A DNA stretch of 64,000 nucleotides. Origin: Burkholderia catarinensis (GTDB lineage: Bacteria > Pseudomonadota > Gammaproteobacteria > Burkholderiales > Burkholderiaceae). Made by a program: the position numbers and the translations under genes. Shown here in pieces: positions 27,348-38,431 of the stretch. Each line of letters begins with the position of its first letter. Within the stretch, counting starts at the first letter, position 1. Below the pieces are notes generated by a model, which saw only the letters and a list, made by a program, of their open reading frames with translations, ran no database searches and was not told the DNA's origin. The DNA is taken from assembly GCF_001883705.2 (NCBI RefSeq), contig NZ_MDEQ02000008.1:186001-250000 (forward strand), given 5' to 3'.

Positions 27348-28700
27348 TCAGAACACCGCGTGCCCGCTGATCAGGCTCGGCAGCCAGGTCGAGAAGAACG
27401 GCAGGTACGTGACGACGTTGATCGCACTGAAGATCGCGAGATAGTACGGCCACGCCATCTTCGTGGTCTCGCCGATCGACACGTTGCCGATCGCGCATCC
27501 GACGAACTGCACCGACCCGATCGGCGGGTGCACGAGACCGAGCGAGCAGTTCAGCAGCAGCATGATCCCGAACTGCACCGGCCCGACGCCGCACGCCATC
27601 GCGATCGGCAGGAACAGCGGCGTCGTGATCAGGATGTGCGCCGCCATGTCGACGAACGTGCCGAGGAACACCTGGATGATGTTGATGTACAGCAGCATCA
27701 GCCACGGCGCGGCGGTCGACTGCTTCAGCAGCCCTTCGATCGCATCCGGAATCTCCAGGTACGACATCTGGAAGCGCAGCATGTTGGACACCGCGATCAG
27801 CAGCAGCACGACGCCCGTCGTGCGCGCCGCATGCGACAGCGCGCGGCGCAGCTTCTCGAGCGTCAGCGTCCGGTAGACGATCGCGGTCAGCACGAGCGAG
27901 TACACGACGGCGATCGCGGCCGCTTCCGTCGCGGTCGCAATCCCCTTCGCGACGCATACGAGGATGATCGCGATCACCATCAGCCCCGGCACCGCGCCGA
28001 CGAAGCTGCGCAGCACCGCATACCAGCCGGGAAACGCGGGCAGCGCGGACGAGCCGTCCGCGCGGCGCGGATAGCCGTGACGCACGGCCTGCCAGTACGC
28101 GGCGGCGAGCACGAAGCCCATCACCCACAACACCGGCAGCAGCCCCGAGAACAGCAGGTCGCCGATCGACACGCCGCTCACCGGCTGGCCGTGCAGCATC
28201 CCTGTGATCCCCTGCGCGGCGAACGCGTAGATGATCATGTTGGTCGACGTCGGCATCAGCGCGCCGGCGAGCGACGCATGCGTCGTCACGTTGACCGCGT
28301 ACGCGGCGCTGTAGCCTTCGCGCTTCATCAGCGGGATCACCACGCCGCCCATCGCCGACGTATCGGCGGTCGGCGAGCCCGACACGCCGCCGAACAGCGT
28401 GCACGCGACGACGTTCGCCATCCCGAGGCCGCCGCGGAAATGGCCGACGCTCGCCTGCGCGAAGCGCAGGATCCGGTCCGCGATGCCGCCGTGCAGCATC
28501 AACTCGCCGGAGAAGATGAAGAACGGCACCGCGAGGAACGAGAACGCGTTCATCCCCGAAATCATGGCCTGCATCGCGGTTGCGATCGGCAGGCCTTCGA
28601 CCATATAGGTCAGCACGCAGGCTATCCCGAGCGCGAACGACACGGGCACGCCGAGCACGAGGAAAATCAGAAAACTGACGGACAGGATCGCGAGTTCCAT
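27348..28700 (-). CDS. dctM: TRAP transporter large permease (DctM)
   Basis: 450-residue membrane permease with about twelve helices. VPFFIFSGELMLHGGIADRI and CTLFGGVSGSPTADTSAMG are the defining DctM signatures, and HPPIGSVQFVGCAIG the second substrate/ion-site loop. It starts four bases after the small permease gene and belongs to the dctPQM operon. It exchanges substrate with Na+ in the inner membrane. Confidence 0.95.
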   Translation of the reverse strand: MELAILSVSFLIFLVLGVPVSFALGIACVLTYMVEGLPIATAMQAMISGMNAFSFLAVPFFIFSGELMLHGGIADRILRFAQASVGHFRGGLGMANVVACTLFGGVSGSPTADTSAMGGVVIPLMKREGYSAAYAVNVTTHASLAGALMPTSTNMIIYAFAAQGITGMLHGQPVSGVSIGDLLFSGLLPVLWVMGFVLAAAYWQAVRHGYPRRADGSSALPAFPGWYAVLRSFVGAVPGLMVIAIILVCVAKGIATATEAAAIAVVYSLVLTAIVYRTLTLEKLRRALSHAARTTGVVLLLIAVSNMLRFQMSYLEIPDAIEGLLKQSTAAPWLMLLYINIIQVFLGTFVDMAAHILITTPLFLPIAMACGVGPVQFGIMLLLNCSLGLVHPPIGSVQFVGCAIGNVSIGETTKMAWPYYLAIFSAINVVTYLPFFSTWLPSLISGHAVF

Positions 28701-28704
28701 GGCG

Positions 28705-30708
<2,004 letters not shown>

Positions 30709-31800
30709 TCAGGTCTGCATGACCAGCGACGTCAGTTGCGCCGCGCGCGCCACTTCCGTCTTCGCATAGATCGATTTGATCTGCGTGCGGACCGTGCCGA
30801 TCGACACGCCGCGCAGCGCCGCGCATTCCTGCGGCGACCGCCCGTCGCAGCACAGCAGCACGGCCAGATCGGCTTCGGCCAACGACAGCCCGTAGAACAC
30901 GCGCAGCCGCTGCGCGCGGGCCGACGGCGAACGCAGGTCGGCGGCCGTCATCAGCGCCGCGACGCCGGACCGCTCGCGCGCGAGGCGCGACTGCTCCGGA
31001 ACCAGCATCAGCGCCAGCGGCAGCGGTTCGCCCGTCGTACGCCGCAGCAGCAACCCGCCGCGCGTGAACGCGTGCCGCCATTGCGCATCGTCGACGTAGC
31101 CTTCCGGCGCGAAACGCCCGTTCACGACCCGCAGCGCCGGTTCCGCCGCGATCAGCCGATCGGCCGCGCGATTCGTATAGCGCAGTTCGCGTTGCGCGCC
31201 GAGCAGGAACACCGGCACCGGAATCGCATCGAGCGCCGATTCCGCGGCGGCCACGCGCGCTTCGAGTTCGCCGATGCGTGCCTGGATCCGCAGTGCGCGG
31301 CTGATGTGCGCGCCCATGATTTCGATCGTGCGGCGCTGATCGTCGGAAAGACCTTGCGATTCGGGGCCGCCCTGTACGCTGAGGAATGCGCCGGCGCCCT
31401 CGTCACGATGGATATACAGGCCCGAGATGCTGCCGAGCCCGTAAGGACGCAGGAATTCCTGATAGAACAAGCCGTGCGTGCGCTGTTGCGCGGACAGGTG
31501 CTTGACGTCCTCGAACCAGCGGCCTGCCGGCCAGTTGCCGGCAATCGGCACGACGGGATCGTACCGGTAGAACTCGGTGTTGTAGGTGCGGTAGCACGCG
31601 GCGACCCATGACGCGTCGTCGCCCGCCGCCTGCTCGATCGCCGGCACCCTCGCCACCTCGTCGAATGACAGCAGCGTGACCATGCGCACGCCGACCGACG
31701 ATCGCAGCCCGTGCAGCACCGTTTCCCATCGTTGGTCGCCCAGTGCCGCGGCGTAGACGTCATCGACCCATGCCGATGGGATCAATCCGTTCAGTTGCAT
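30709..31800 (-). CDS. LuxR-family transcriptional regulator
   Basis: 363 residues. The C-terminal GerE/LuxR helix-turn-helix (about 295-355) contains LSLAEADLAVLLCCDGRSPQECAALRGVSIGTVRTQIKSIYAKT. The N-terminal part (about 20-270) is PAS-like (DAIPVPVFLLGAQRELRYTNRAADRLI near 190-215) with no autoinducer-binding domain. It sits upstream of and parallel to the TRAP operon and divergent from the hisC leader; it could regulate either, which is unproven. Start ATG at 31800. Confidence 0.88.
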   Translation of the reverse strand: MQLNGLIPSAWVDDVYAAALGDQRWETVLHGLRSSVGVRMVTLLSFDEVARVPAIEQAAGDDASWVAACYRTYNTEFYRYDPVVPIAGNWPAGRWFEDVKHLSAQQRTHGLFYQEFLRPYGLGSISGLYIHRDEGAGAFLSVQGGPESQGLSDDQRRTIEIMGAHISRALRIQARIGELEARVAAAESALDAIPVPVFLLGAQRELRYTNRAADRLIAAEPALRVVNGRFAPEGYVDDAQWRHAFTRGGLLLRRTTGEPLPLALMLVPEQSRLARERSGVAALMTAADLRSPSARAQRLRVFYGLSLAEADLAVLLCCDGRSPQECAALRGVSIGTVRTQIKSIYAKTEVARAAQLTSLVMQT

Positions 31801-32013
31801 CTGGCTACCCCGCGCCGTGCGTTTTTGTCGAACGTCTTTTGCGAATCTTACTCAATCGGCGGCATCGTTCAAATTACCGGTGCGCGTTTGATTGAAAAAC
31901 CACGTTTGTTACCGTTTCTCGTCAGACGTAATGGCCATTCTCGACACGGAAGCGCAATCGACGTCGGCGCCCAGGGTGACGTGGCCGGCTTTTCATCCGG
32001 GTCAGGGTATGCC
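31801..32013. other. divergent promoter region: LuxR gene and histidine leader
   Basis: Non-coding, relatively AT-rich between 31830 and 31930. The hisC leader promoter must lie here; no clear consensus -35/-10 pair stands out. Confidence 0.4.
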
Positions 32014-32106
32014 ATGATGCGGCGCATGAAGATCCGAAACATCACGACCTCGCTGCACCATCACCACGGACGCCCTCTGTTGCGCCGTGGTTCGTTTCGC
32101 ATCTAG
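32014..32106 (+). CDS. histidine leader peptide
   Basis: 30 codons (ATG 32014; in-frame ATGs also at 32017 and 32026), reading MKIRNITTSLHHHHGRPLLR in its middle and ending GSFRI. The four consecutive His codons are CAC-CAT-CAC-CAC (32056-32067). Typical size and placement for a his-type leader ahead of a biosynthetic gene. The true start is uncertain because no strong Shine-Dalgarno is seen. Translation stalling at the His run when charged tRNA-His is scarce should control the downstream attenuator. Confidence 0.85.
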   Translation: MMRRMKIRNITTSLHHHHGRPLLRRGSFRI

Positions 32107-32167
32107 TCATTGCATCGGGACCTTTCCCGATCAAGACGACAACCAAGGCGCCTCCGGCGCCTTTTTT
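32063..32167 (+). promoter_or_regulatory. histidine transcription attenuator
   Basis: Mutually exclusive pairings are visible. Segment 1 ACCACGG (32063-32069, inside the His codons) pairs with CCGTGGT (32085-32091) of segment 2. Segment 2 GCGCCGTGGTT (32082-32092) pairs with AACCAAGGCGC (32141-32151, segment 3; 10 of 11 bp). Segment 3 AAGGCGCC pairs with segment 4 GGCGCCTT followed by a T run, making the terminator. An additional hairpin ATCGGG/CCCGAT (32114-32131) lies between. This is the classical 1:2, 2:3, 3:4 attenuator layout. Confidence 0.85.
32145..32167 (+). terminator. attenuator terminator before hisC
   Basis: AAGGCGCC (32145-32152), loop TCC, GGCGCCTT (32156-32163) then TTTT. A textbook intrinsic terminator located between the leader peptide stop (32106) and hisC start (32238). 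Confidence 0.9.
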
Positions 32168-32237
32168 GTTTTCTGCCGCATTAAAAACCTGCTGCGCCGA
32201 TCCATCGGATCCATCGATAACGTACGGAGTGCTTTCA

Positions 32238-33350
32238 ATGCAACCACCCTGGAAAGAAGTCTCCTTGTCGGATTTGCCGCTCAGGGAAGATCTCAGGTCG
32301 CAGCACGCGTACGGGGCGCCGCAGCTCGACGTGCCGATTTGCCTGAACGTCAACGAGAATCCCTATCCGCCGTCGCCCACGCTCGTCGAGCGCATCGCGG
32401 CCGCGGTGGCCGACGCGGCGCGCGCGGCGAACCGCTATCCCGACCGCGACTTTGCCGAACTGCGAGCCCATCTGGCCGCCTACCTGACGCACGACACCGG
32501 CGTATCGGTCGACGCGTCGAGCGTCTGGGCAGCCAACGGCTCGAACGAAGTGATCCAGCAGATTCTCCAGGCCTTCGGCGGCCCGGGGCGTTCGGCGCTG
32601 GCCTTTACGCCCGCGTATCCGATGTATGACGAATACTGCCGGACGACCTTCACGCGCCTGCATACGTTGCCGCGCACCGACGATTTCGCGCTGGATCTGG
32701 ATCAGGCGCTCGACAGCATCCGCGCGCATCGGCCGAGCGTGATCCTGCTCACTTCGCCGAACAATCCGACCGGGACCGCACTGCCTGTCGACGACATCCG
32801 CGCGATACTCGACATCGCGCCGGGCGTGGTCGTCGTCGACGAAGCCTATGCGGAGTTCCGGCGCCACGGGGTCCGCAGCGCGGTAACGCTGCTGCCCGAC
32901 CATCCGCGGCTGATCGTCACCCGCACATTGAGCAAGGCGTTCAAGTTCGCGGGCGGCCGCGTCGGGTATTGCGCGTGTGCGCCGGCGATCGTGGCGGCGC
33001 TGAAGCTGGTTCGACTGCCGTATCACCTGTCCGCTTTCACCCAGGCGGCTGCGTGCGCGGCACTGGTCGCGCGTGACGAGATGCTGTCGCAGGTTGAAGC
33101 GATCAAGACCGAGCGCGACGCAACCGTTTGCTGGCTGCGCAGCCTGGGGCTCGCAGTGGCCGATTCGGACGCCAACTTCGTGATGTTCGGCGAGTTTGCG
33201 GATCGCCACCGGATATGGAGCGGGCTCCTGCGCCACGGGGTCCTGATTCGCGAATCCGGGCCGCCGGCATACCTTCGCGTATCCATCGGCACCGCGGCGG
33301 AGATGGCCGCGTTTCGCGCGGCCCTGCTTGACGTGATGGCGCCCGGGTAA
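32238..33350 (+). CDS. hisC: histidinol-phosphate aminotransferase
   Basis: 370-residue PLP-dependent class I/II aminotransferase converting imidazole-acetol phosphate to histidinol phosphate in histidine synthesis. Visible: CLNVNENPYPPSP (HisC N-terminus), YPDRDFAELRAHLA, AANGSNEVIQQIL, SPNNPTGT, VVVDEAYAEF and the PLP lysine in TRTLSKAFKFAGGRVGY. Stand-alone copy, not with hisG/hisD, but carrying a histidine attenuator, which independently supports the histidine-specific assignment over aromatic aminotransferases. Start at ATG 32238 with CGGAG upstream. Confidence 0.94.
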   Translation: MQPPWKEVSLSDLPLREDLRSQHAYGAPQLDVPICLNVNENPYPPSPTLVERIAAAVADAARAANRYPDRDFAELRAHLAAYLTHDTGVSVDASSVWAANGSNEVIQQILQAFGGPGRSALAFTPAYPMYDEYCRTTFTRLHTLPRTDDFALDLDQALDSIRAHRPSVILLTSPNNPTGTALPVDDIRAILDIAPGVVVVDEAYAEFRRHGVRSAVTLLPDHPRLIVTRTLSKAFKFAGGRVGYCACAPAIVAALKLVRLPYHLSAFTQAAACAALVARDEMLSQVEAIKTERDATVCWLRSLGLAVADSDANFVMFGEFADRHRIWSGLLRHGVLIRESGPPAYLRVSIGTAAEMAAFRAALLDVMAPG

Positions 33351-33403
33351 GCAACGGGCACGACGCGATGGAACGCGTGTCGGCGCGGTATCCGACGATG
33401 CGC

Positions 33404-33754
33404 TTACTTCATTGTCGCAAACCGCGATTCCATCTCGTCGATCTTCGCGAGCACCGCTTCGCTGAGCTTCCTGACGTGACGCGGCACATCGGGCGTCGAC
33501 AGCAGTTCCTCGATCCGCCCTCGCCAGTAACTCGGGTGCCTGACGCGCCCCGCGCCCGACATCGACACATCGTCAGCGATCGTCTCGCTGCCCAGGAGAG
33601 CCACCATTCTCTGTATGTGAGAGAGCTCTCGTTCCACATAGTCTCGTGCCAGCATATTGATTGAAATTCCCCCGAAATACGACACCAGGCCTTCCGTCAT
33701 CAACACGCGATCGTGCCGCGATGCAAACAACGCACCGTACCCGTCGATCGTCAT
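33404..33754 (-). CDS. hypothetical protein
   Basis: About 116 residues from the ATG at 33754 (MTIDGYGALFASRHDRVLMTEGL). The frame is open upstream to 33901, so a longer form is possible. The C-terminal half, PSYWRGRIEELLSTPDVPRHVRKLSEAVLAKIDEME, is amphipathic and helical. No domain recognised and no linked operon: convergent with hisC. Confidence 0.55.
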   Translation of the reverse strand: MTIDGYGALFASRHDRVLMTEGLVSYFGGISINMLARDYVERELSHIQRMVALLGSETIADDVSMSGAGRVRHPSYWRGRIEELLSTPDVPRHVRKLSEAVLAKIDEMESRFATMK

Positions 33755-34076
33755 CGTATGCAGAAGCTGTGTCAGTAAACTGCGTGGACATTGGCAGAAT
33801 TCGACACGGAATGGCAGACCTGTCAGCTTGTAATGATTGCAACCGGTTCCCGGCGCCCTGCCGTCAATCGTAGGCGTACCGTCCGGCGAAGGCATCCCCA
33901 AAAGTGGGGATGCCGGCCGATATTGACGAAGCGGCGGTTTCCGGAAATGACGGAGGGGCTGGCATGGCCGGCAGGCACGTGGATGGCCGCCGGCGCAATT
34001 TGAATGTTATGCAGCCGGTGCGCTGCTGCCGCGCAGATCCGACGCGAGGATTTGCTGCGTGCACGACGGTGCGTGG

Positions 34077-35129
34077 CTAGCGCCGATAAGACGGCGGCCC
34101 GAGTTCGAGCGGATCGGGGTTCAGACGCACCCATTCGACCGCGAACCGGCACAGTTGCGCCGCGTCGCCGGATTGGCGCTTCACGTCTTGCACGACGGCT
34201 TCCAGGTCCGACAAATCGGCCGCCGGCAGCGACGTGCCGATGCGCATGAATGCCGCGAACGCATCGGCCATCTTCCGGAAGCCCGAATCCCAGTTGCAGC
34301 CGCCGTTGTGATCGAGCTCATGCGCAATGCGGCCCGAGATCCGGATGACTTCGCCCTGCACCGTCGCCGCATGCCCCGTCCCCGGCACCAGTTGCGTCCA
34401 CAATGCCTGATGCTGCGCCTGCCAAGTGCCGGCGCCGACGACGATCGGCGACCGGCCGTCGTGCAGTTGACGGCGCGGCACCGGCGGCACGTCGAACAGT
34501 GCGTAGAGCCGGTCCAGCGCGGCGCTCGCCGCGTCGACGGCTTCCGGATTGAAGCGCTCGCGCATGAACTCGAAACGCTCGCCGATCTCGGTGACGCTGG
34601 TTTGCATGCGCGGCGTTTTCGCCGCGCCGGCGTCGAGCAATACGTCGGCGAGCGCCACCATGTGCTCCAGATCCGCATTGCCGCAGGTGCGCAGCGCGCG
34701 CTCGAGCGGCGTCTGCCCGTCGCGGTCCAGTGCGTCGACGCGCGCGCCGTGCTCGAGCAGCAGGCGGGCGGACAGCGCATGGCGCGAGTCGGCCGCCGCG
34801 TGCAGCGCGGTGCCGATCGACGCACCGTCGTCGTGCACGTCCGCGCCCAGTTCGAACAGCACGTCGAAGCGGCTGCGCCGGCTGCGGGCGCGAACGTGCA
34901 GCGCGGTATTGCCGTACGCGTCGGCCGCGCCAACGTCCGCGCCCTGCGCGACGAGCCAGCGCGCAAGCTCATCGGGACAACGATCGAACGACAGTGCGGT
35001 CCGCTTGCTGATTCCGCCGCGCGCATTCACGTCGCAGGTATCGAACACCGCCTGCAGCTTCGCGAGATCCCCTTCGTCGAGCAAGGTCTCGAAGTCCTTC
35101 GGCAGCAGTTTCTTTTTTGCTTTCGGCAT
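34077..35129 (-). CDS. ankyrin-repeat protein
   Basis: 350 residues. An ankyrin array at about residues 15-165 includes DEGDLAKLQAVFDTCDVNARGG, DAYGNTALHVRARS and DRDGQTPLERALRTCGNADLEH, each with the TALH/TPLE helix-turn pattern. The C-terminal half (about 170-350) has no recognised domain but contains GRIAHELDHNGGCNWDSGFRKMADAFAAFM. Starts MPKAKKKLLPK after GGAGACTTGC. Protein-protein interaction role inferred; target unknown. Confidence 0.88.
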   Translation of the reverse strand: MPKAKKKLLPKDFETLLDEGDLAKLQAVFDTCDVNARGGISKRTALSFDRCPDELARWLVAQGADVGAADAYGNTALHVRARSRRSRFDVLFELGADVHDDGASIGTALHAAADSRHALSARLLLEHGARVDALDRDGQTPLERALRTCGNADLEHMVALADVLLDAGAAKTPRMQTSVTEIGERFEFMRERFNPEAVDAASAALDRLYALFDVPPVPRRQLHDGRSPIVVGAGTWQAQHQALWTQLVPGTGHAATVQGEVIRISGRIAHELDHNGGCNWDSGFRKMADAFAAFMRIGTSLPAADLSDLEAVVQDVKRQSGDAAQLCRFAVEWVRLNPDPLELGPPSYRR

Positions 35130-35233
35130 TGCAAGTCTCCGGCATCGCGGGAATACGCATCATGCGTCGGCTTCCTGAATGTTTCGCGAAGCTTCACACC
35201 CGCGAGATTCCGCGCGCCGACGCATCAACTGCA

Positions 35234-35722
35234 TCAGCTACCGGCATAGCCGCGGTTCAGCCCGAAAATGAAGTCGGCTTCCACCGAAGCGCCCTTGGGC
35301 AATTGCAGCACGCCGACCGACGAACGCGTATGAACGCCGGCGTCGCCGAGCACCGCATACAGGACGTCGGAGGCGCCGTCGGCCACTTCGCTTTGCATCG
35401 TGAAGCCGGGCGCGCTCCGCACATACACGGTGATGCGCGGAACCGTCGCGATCGCGTCGAGCGTGCCGCAGTGCTTGCGAATCAGCGACAGCGCACGCAG
35501 CGCCGATATGCCGGCCGCACGGCGACCGTCGTCCAGCGAAACGGATTCGCCCACGACGCCGACGAAGCGCACGACGTCCCCTACTCGCGGAATCTGGCCG
35601 GAAAGGTAGGCCGTGCTCCCGTCGACCAGGACGGGCGTGTACTTTCCGCCGATCCTGATTTCCTCGTCCGGATCGAATTCGAATTCGGCCGCGACCTGTC
35701 TCAGCTTATCGTCCCTGTTCAT
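35234..35722 (-). CDS. RidA/YjgF/YER057c-family protein
   Basis: 162 residues, slightly longer than the 130-residue core family. VDGSTAYLSGQIPRVGD and VYVRSAPGFTMQSEVADGASDVLYAVLGDAGVHTRSSVGVLQLPKGASVEADFIF (central residues about 90-155) match the Rid fold; the catalytic-type Arg-Ser-Ser near the C-terminal VGVxxLPxGAxVE is present. Expected activity: hydrolysis of reactive enamine/imine intermediates, or an archetype lacking it. Start ATG at 35722. Confidence 0.85.
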   Translation of the reverse strand: MNRDDKLRQVAAEFEFDPDEEIRIGGKYTPVLVDGSTAYLSGQIPRVGDVVRFVGVVGESVSLDDGRRAAGISALRALSLIRKHCGTLDAIATVPRITVYVRSAPGFTMQSEVADGASDVLYAVLGDAGVHTRSSVGVLQLPKGASVEADFIFGLNRGYAGS

Positions 35723-35940
35723 CAGTGAATTCCCCGATCCTTCTGAAAAAAGATAAAGAATAATTGAGCCTGTCCTGAAGGAGAAGAACTGTCGAGAGCG
35801 ATGCAGGCGACACACTTTTCAGGTGTTCGAAGCAGTGCTGCATGGCCATATCGACGGTCGAATTCGTAGTCCGCGAGATTTTCTCCATCATTTCCTGTTG
35901 AAACCGCTATCATATGTGTACACAACCTGAAGAGCGATAT

Positions 35941-36240
35941 ATGGCGACTTACAAGGAACTGAAGGCCCAAATGGACGCTTTGGCCGAGAAAGCCGAAGCA
36001 GCGCGTGCCGCTGAATTCCAGGCGATCGTCGACGACATCCGCACCAAAGTCGCGGAATTCGGAATTACCGAAAAAGACATCTTCGGCACACGCCGAGGTC
36101 GGCCGGCCAAGCAAGCGGCGGCCCCCGTGCAGGCGAAGTATCGCGATCCGAAGACCGGTGCGACCTGGTCCGGCCGCGGTCGCGCGCCCGCATGGATCAA
36201 GGATGCGAAGAATCGCAATCGATTCCTGATCCAGGAATAA
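35941..36240 (+). CDS. H-NS family nucleoid protein (HvrA/Bv3F-like)
   Basis: 99 residues. The N-terminal coiled-coil (about 1-48) reads MATYKELKAQMDALAEKAEAARAAE. The C-terminal DNA-binding domain contains TRRGRPAK as linker and YRDPKTGATWSGRGRAPAWI, the diagnostic H-NS C-terminal motif. Length matches the family. It likely binds and silences AT-rich DNA; AT-rich regions in this window (for example 16.8-17.4 kb) are obvious candidates. Start chosen at ATG 35941, where GAGCG precedes. Confidence 0.92.
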   Translation: MATYKELKAQMDALAEKAEAARAAEFQAIVDDIRTKVAEFGITEKDIFGTRRGRPAKQAAAPVQAKYRDPKTGATWSGRGRAPAWIKDAKNRNRFLIQE

Positions 36241-36397
36241 GATTCCCGACGCGCACCGGCGCGCGGTACAGCGCGCTGTCCGGCGATGTGGGCATTGATA
36301 CCGGCGGTATTCAAAGACCGCTCCGGGTTGATGAAGTTTTGTCTTATTCGGTGCGCGGCGCCGCCGACTAATCGGCCGTCGCGCGCCAATACTTTCT

Positions 36398-36730
36398 TCA
36401 GCGTTCGTAATAGATAGCAAGCCAGACGGTTTGCTCTTTTTCGTGCGTCCACGCGACGCGATGGCGGCAATGCGGTTCAATCAGCACGTAGTCGCCGGGA
36501 CGCATATCGTGCCGCGTCGAACCCTCGTCGAATTCGAGCACGGCCGCCCCCGACAGCAACACGACCCATTCGGCGCGCGAATCGTCGTACCAGAACCCGT
36601 CGGGACTCGCGTGTCCCATCGACACGATCCGCTCGACGTTCAAACGCTGCCCCGTGACGAGGATGTCGATACGCTCGTCGCCGCCACGTTGGCCTTCGAC
36701 GTTGAACAGGTTACCGGTTTGAAGCTGCAT
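36398..36730 (-). CDS. cupin-domain protein
   Basis: 110-residue single-domain cupin. Motif 1 is altered but metal-ligand positions are seen in SPDGFWYDDSRAEWVVLLSGAAVLEF and MRPGDYVLIEPHCRHRVAWT (second motif His residues). Such small cupins are often sugar-isomerase or phosphomannose-isomerase-like with unknown substrate. Isolated gene divergent from the zinc-ribbon protein. Start ATG at 36730. Confidence 0.82.
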   Translation of the reverse strand: MQLQTGNLFNVEGQRGGDERIDILVTGQRLNVERIVSMGHASPDGFWYDDSRAEWVVLLSGAAVLEFDEGSTRHDMRPGDYVLIEPHCRHRVAWTHEKEQTVWLAIYYER

Positions 36731-37028
36731 GGCTCGACCTCGTTGGTAAAGGCAACGCGTTCATTTTCTCTCCCCCGGCGCAGCCGATAAAAGTCATTGT
36801 GCTGTCGCGCGGCGTGGACAGGGTTCTGGCGTTACATGTGTCGGCACCCGCAGTGATCGAAGCCATCCATGAATTCCTTCGGTGGTTCGACGAGTCAGCC
36901 GCGTTTCTTTCCGGTGCTGGCCCGACCTGACGTATGGCGCCAGTCATGTGGCCGGCGGCGCTCGAATGAAGTGGAGGCCGTTGTTCGCGACGGTCCGCTT
37001 ATATAACCATTCCAACAAAGGCAAAACA

Positions 37029-38099
37029 ATGATGACTTCCAGCGACGGCCTGACCAGCCCGGCACGTCTCCTGCGACTCGCCTCATGGGTGATTGCGATC
37101 ATCTTCGCCGTCTTTCTGAACATGCTCGGCAGTCTCGTGATTCGCGACATGGCCTTCGCCCCGAGGGGCGGGGCGCCCGTCGTCGAGCAATTCGCGGATG
37201 CTCCAGTGAAGGCGCGGCTGGACGCAGCGCGGCGCGATCTGCAGGCGCAGCACGACACGCTTGCCGAGAAGGCTGAGGCAATGGAGGTGGCACGCGGACG
37301 TGCCGCGAAGGAGTACGCGGCCGAGAAAGAAAGCTTCCGCAACTGGCTGGCAACCCGCTCGGTGACGGGAGACGGTGCGAGGGACCCGGACATTCTGGCG
37401 AGAACTCGCAAGCTGGATACGCTCCAGGCCGTGGTCATCAACTGGCAGCATCAGATCGATGCGATCGGCGACCAGCAACGGGCACTGGCATCGAAGCAGA
37501 CCCAAGTGGACACGCAAATCGCCGACGCGGACGCAGCAGCCGAACGGCGCTTCGAAGAGGCGACCCGGCATTACGAGTTGCAGGTGTTCGGACTGCGGCT
37601 TGCGCTCACGTTACCGATACTGCTGATTGCGATCTGGCTGTTCATACGCTATCGCAAGGTGCGCTACTGGCCTTTCGTGTATGGTTTTGGCCTGTTTTCA
37701 CTGAGTGCGTTTTTCATCGAACTGGTCCCGTATTTGCCGAATTTCGGCGGCTATGTCCGGGTCCTGGTCGGCATTGCGCTCACGGTATTCGCCGGCCTTT
37801 ACATGCTGAAGGCCTTTCAACGCTATGCCGAACGCAAGCGGCTCGAATTGCAGCAGGATCAGGGAGAACGGGCGCGCACGATCGGATACGAAAAGGCCGT
37901 TCGCTCACTCGAAAAAAAGCGCTGCCCGTCATGCGACAAACAATGGAATCTCGGCGGCGACGACTCCACGTTCTGCGTGCATTGCGGATTGAGGCTCTTC
38001 AATATATGCGGATGCGGTGGCCGGAATTTCTTCTTCTTCCCGCACTGCCATCAATGCGGTGCCACGCAGGGCAATGAGTCGCCAACGGCATCCGACTGA
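37029..38099 (+). CDS. membrane protein with coiled coil and C-terminal zinc ribbons
   Basis: 356 residues; family not recognised. An N-terminal helix (about 15-38) is followed by a long charged coiled coil (about 55-190: RLDAARRDLQAQHDTLAEKAEA...), then three helices (about 190-275), then a basic linker. The C-terminus has two cysteine pairs CPSCDKQWN...CVHCG, and CGCGGRNFFFFPHCHQCG, typical of zinc ribbons, at about residues 300-345. The start ATGATG at 37029 has AAAGGC upstream. The layout suggests a membrane-anchored sensor or assembly factor but function is unknown. Confidence 0.85.
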   Translation: MMTSSDGLTSPARLLRLASWVIAIIFAVFLNMLGSLVIRDMAFAPRGGAPVVEQFADAPVKARLDAARRDLQAQHDTLAEKAEAMEVARGRAAKEYAAEKESFRNWLATRSVTGDGARDPDILARTRKLDTLQAVVINWQHQIDAIGDQQRALASKQTQVDTQIADADAAAERRFEEATRHYELQVFGLRLALTLPILLIAIWLFIRYRKVRYWPFVYGFGLFSLSAFFIELVPYLPNFGGYVRVLVGIALTVFAGLYMLKAFQRYAERKRLELQQDQGERARTIGYEKAVRSLEKKRCPSCDKQWNLGGDDSTFCVHCGLRLFNICGCGGRNFFFFPHCHQCGATQGNESPTASD

Positions 38100-38431
38100 C
38101 GGTCAGCGTGTTTGCAACACGCACTGGCTGGATGCAGGCTTTTACCTCTAGTGTCGAGATCTATTTAATCTCTGAACTGTTTACGTCACCAGGATAAGGC
38201 GTCCGGGGAATGCTGCTAAGACAACTTTTGCATCGAAGGCCTGCACTAGCGCCGGCCTATGATCGCTTTGGAGAGTTGTCGATGCCGGGTTGAGCCGGCC
38301 GCCGATCATCGGGGCGGGCACCGGCCGGTTGAATCCGCCGTCAGTTCCGGGCACTCGGCATGGTTGTGTAATTCGTCGACAATCGACCTTCATAAAGCTG
38401 GTTGCGCTTCTTAATTGGCCTATTCTCCGCC
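38100..38431. other. intergenic region, nothing recognised
   Basis: About 330 bp of moderately AT-rich sequence between two plus-strand genes. I see no gene, RNA or clear terminator. Confidence 0.5.

Noticed and set aside
36711-36947. 78-codon minus-strand ORF between cupin and zinc-ribbon genes
   Set aside because: No domain and no good start; likely promoter region.
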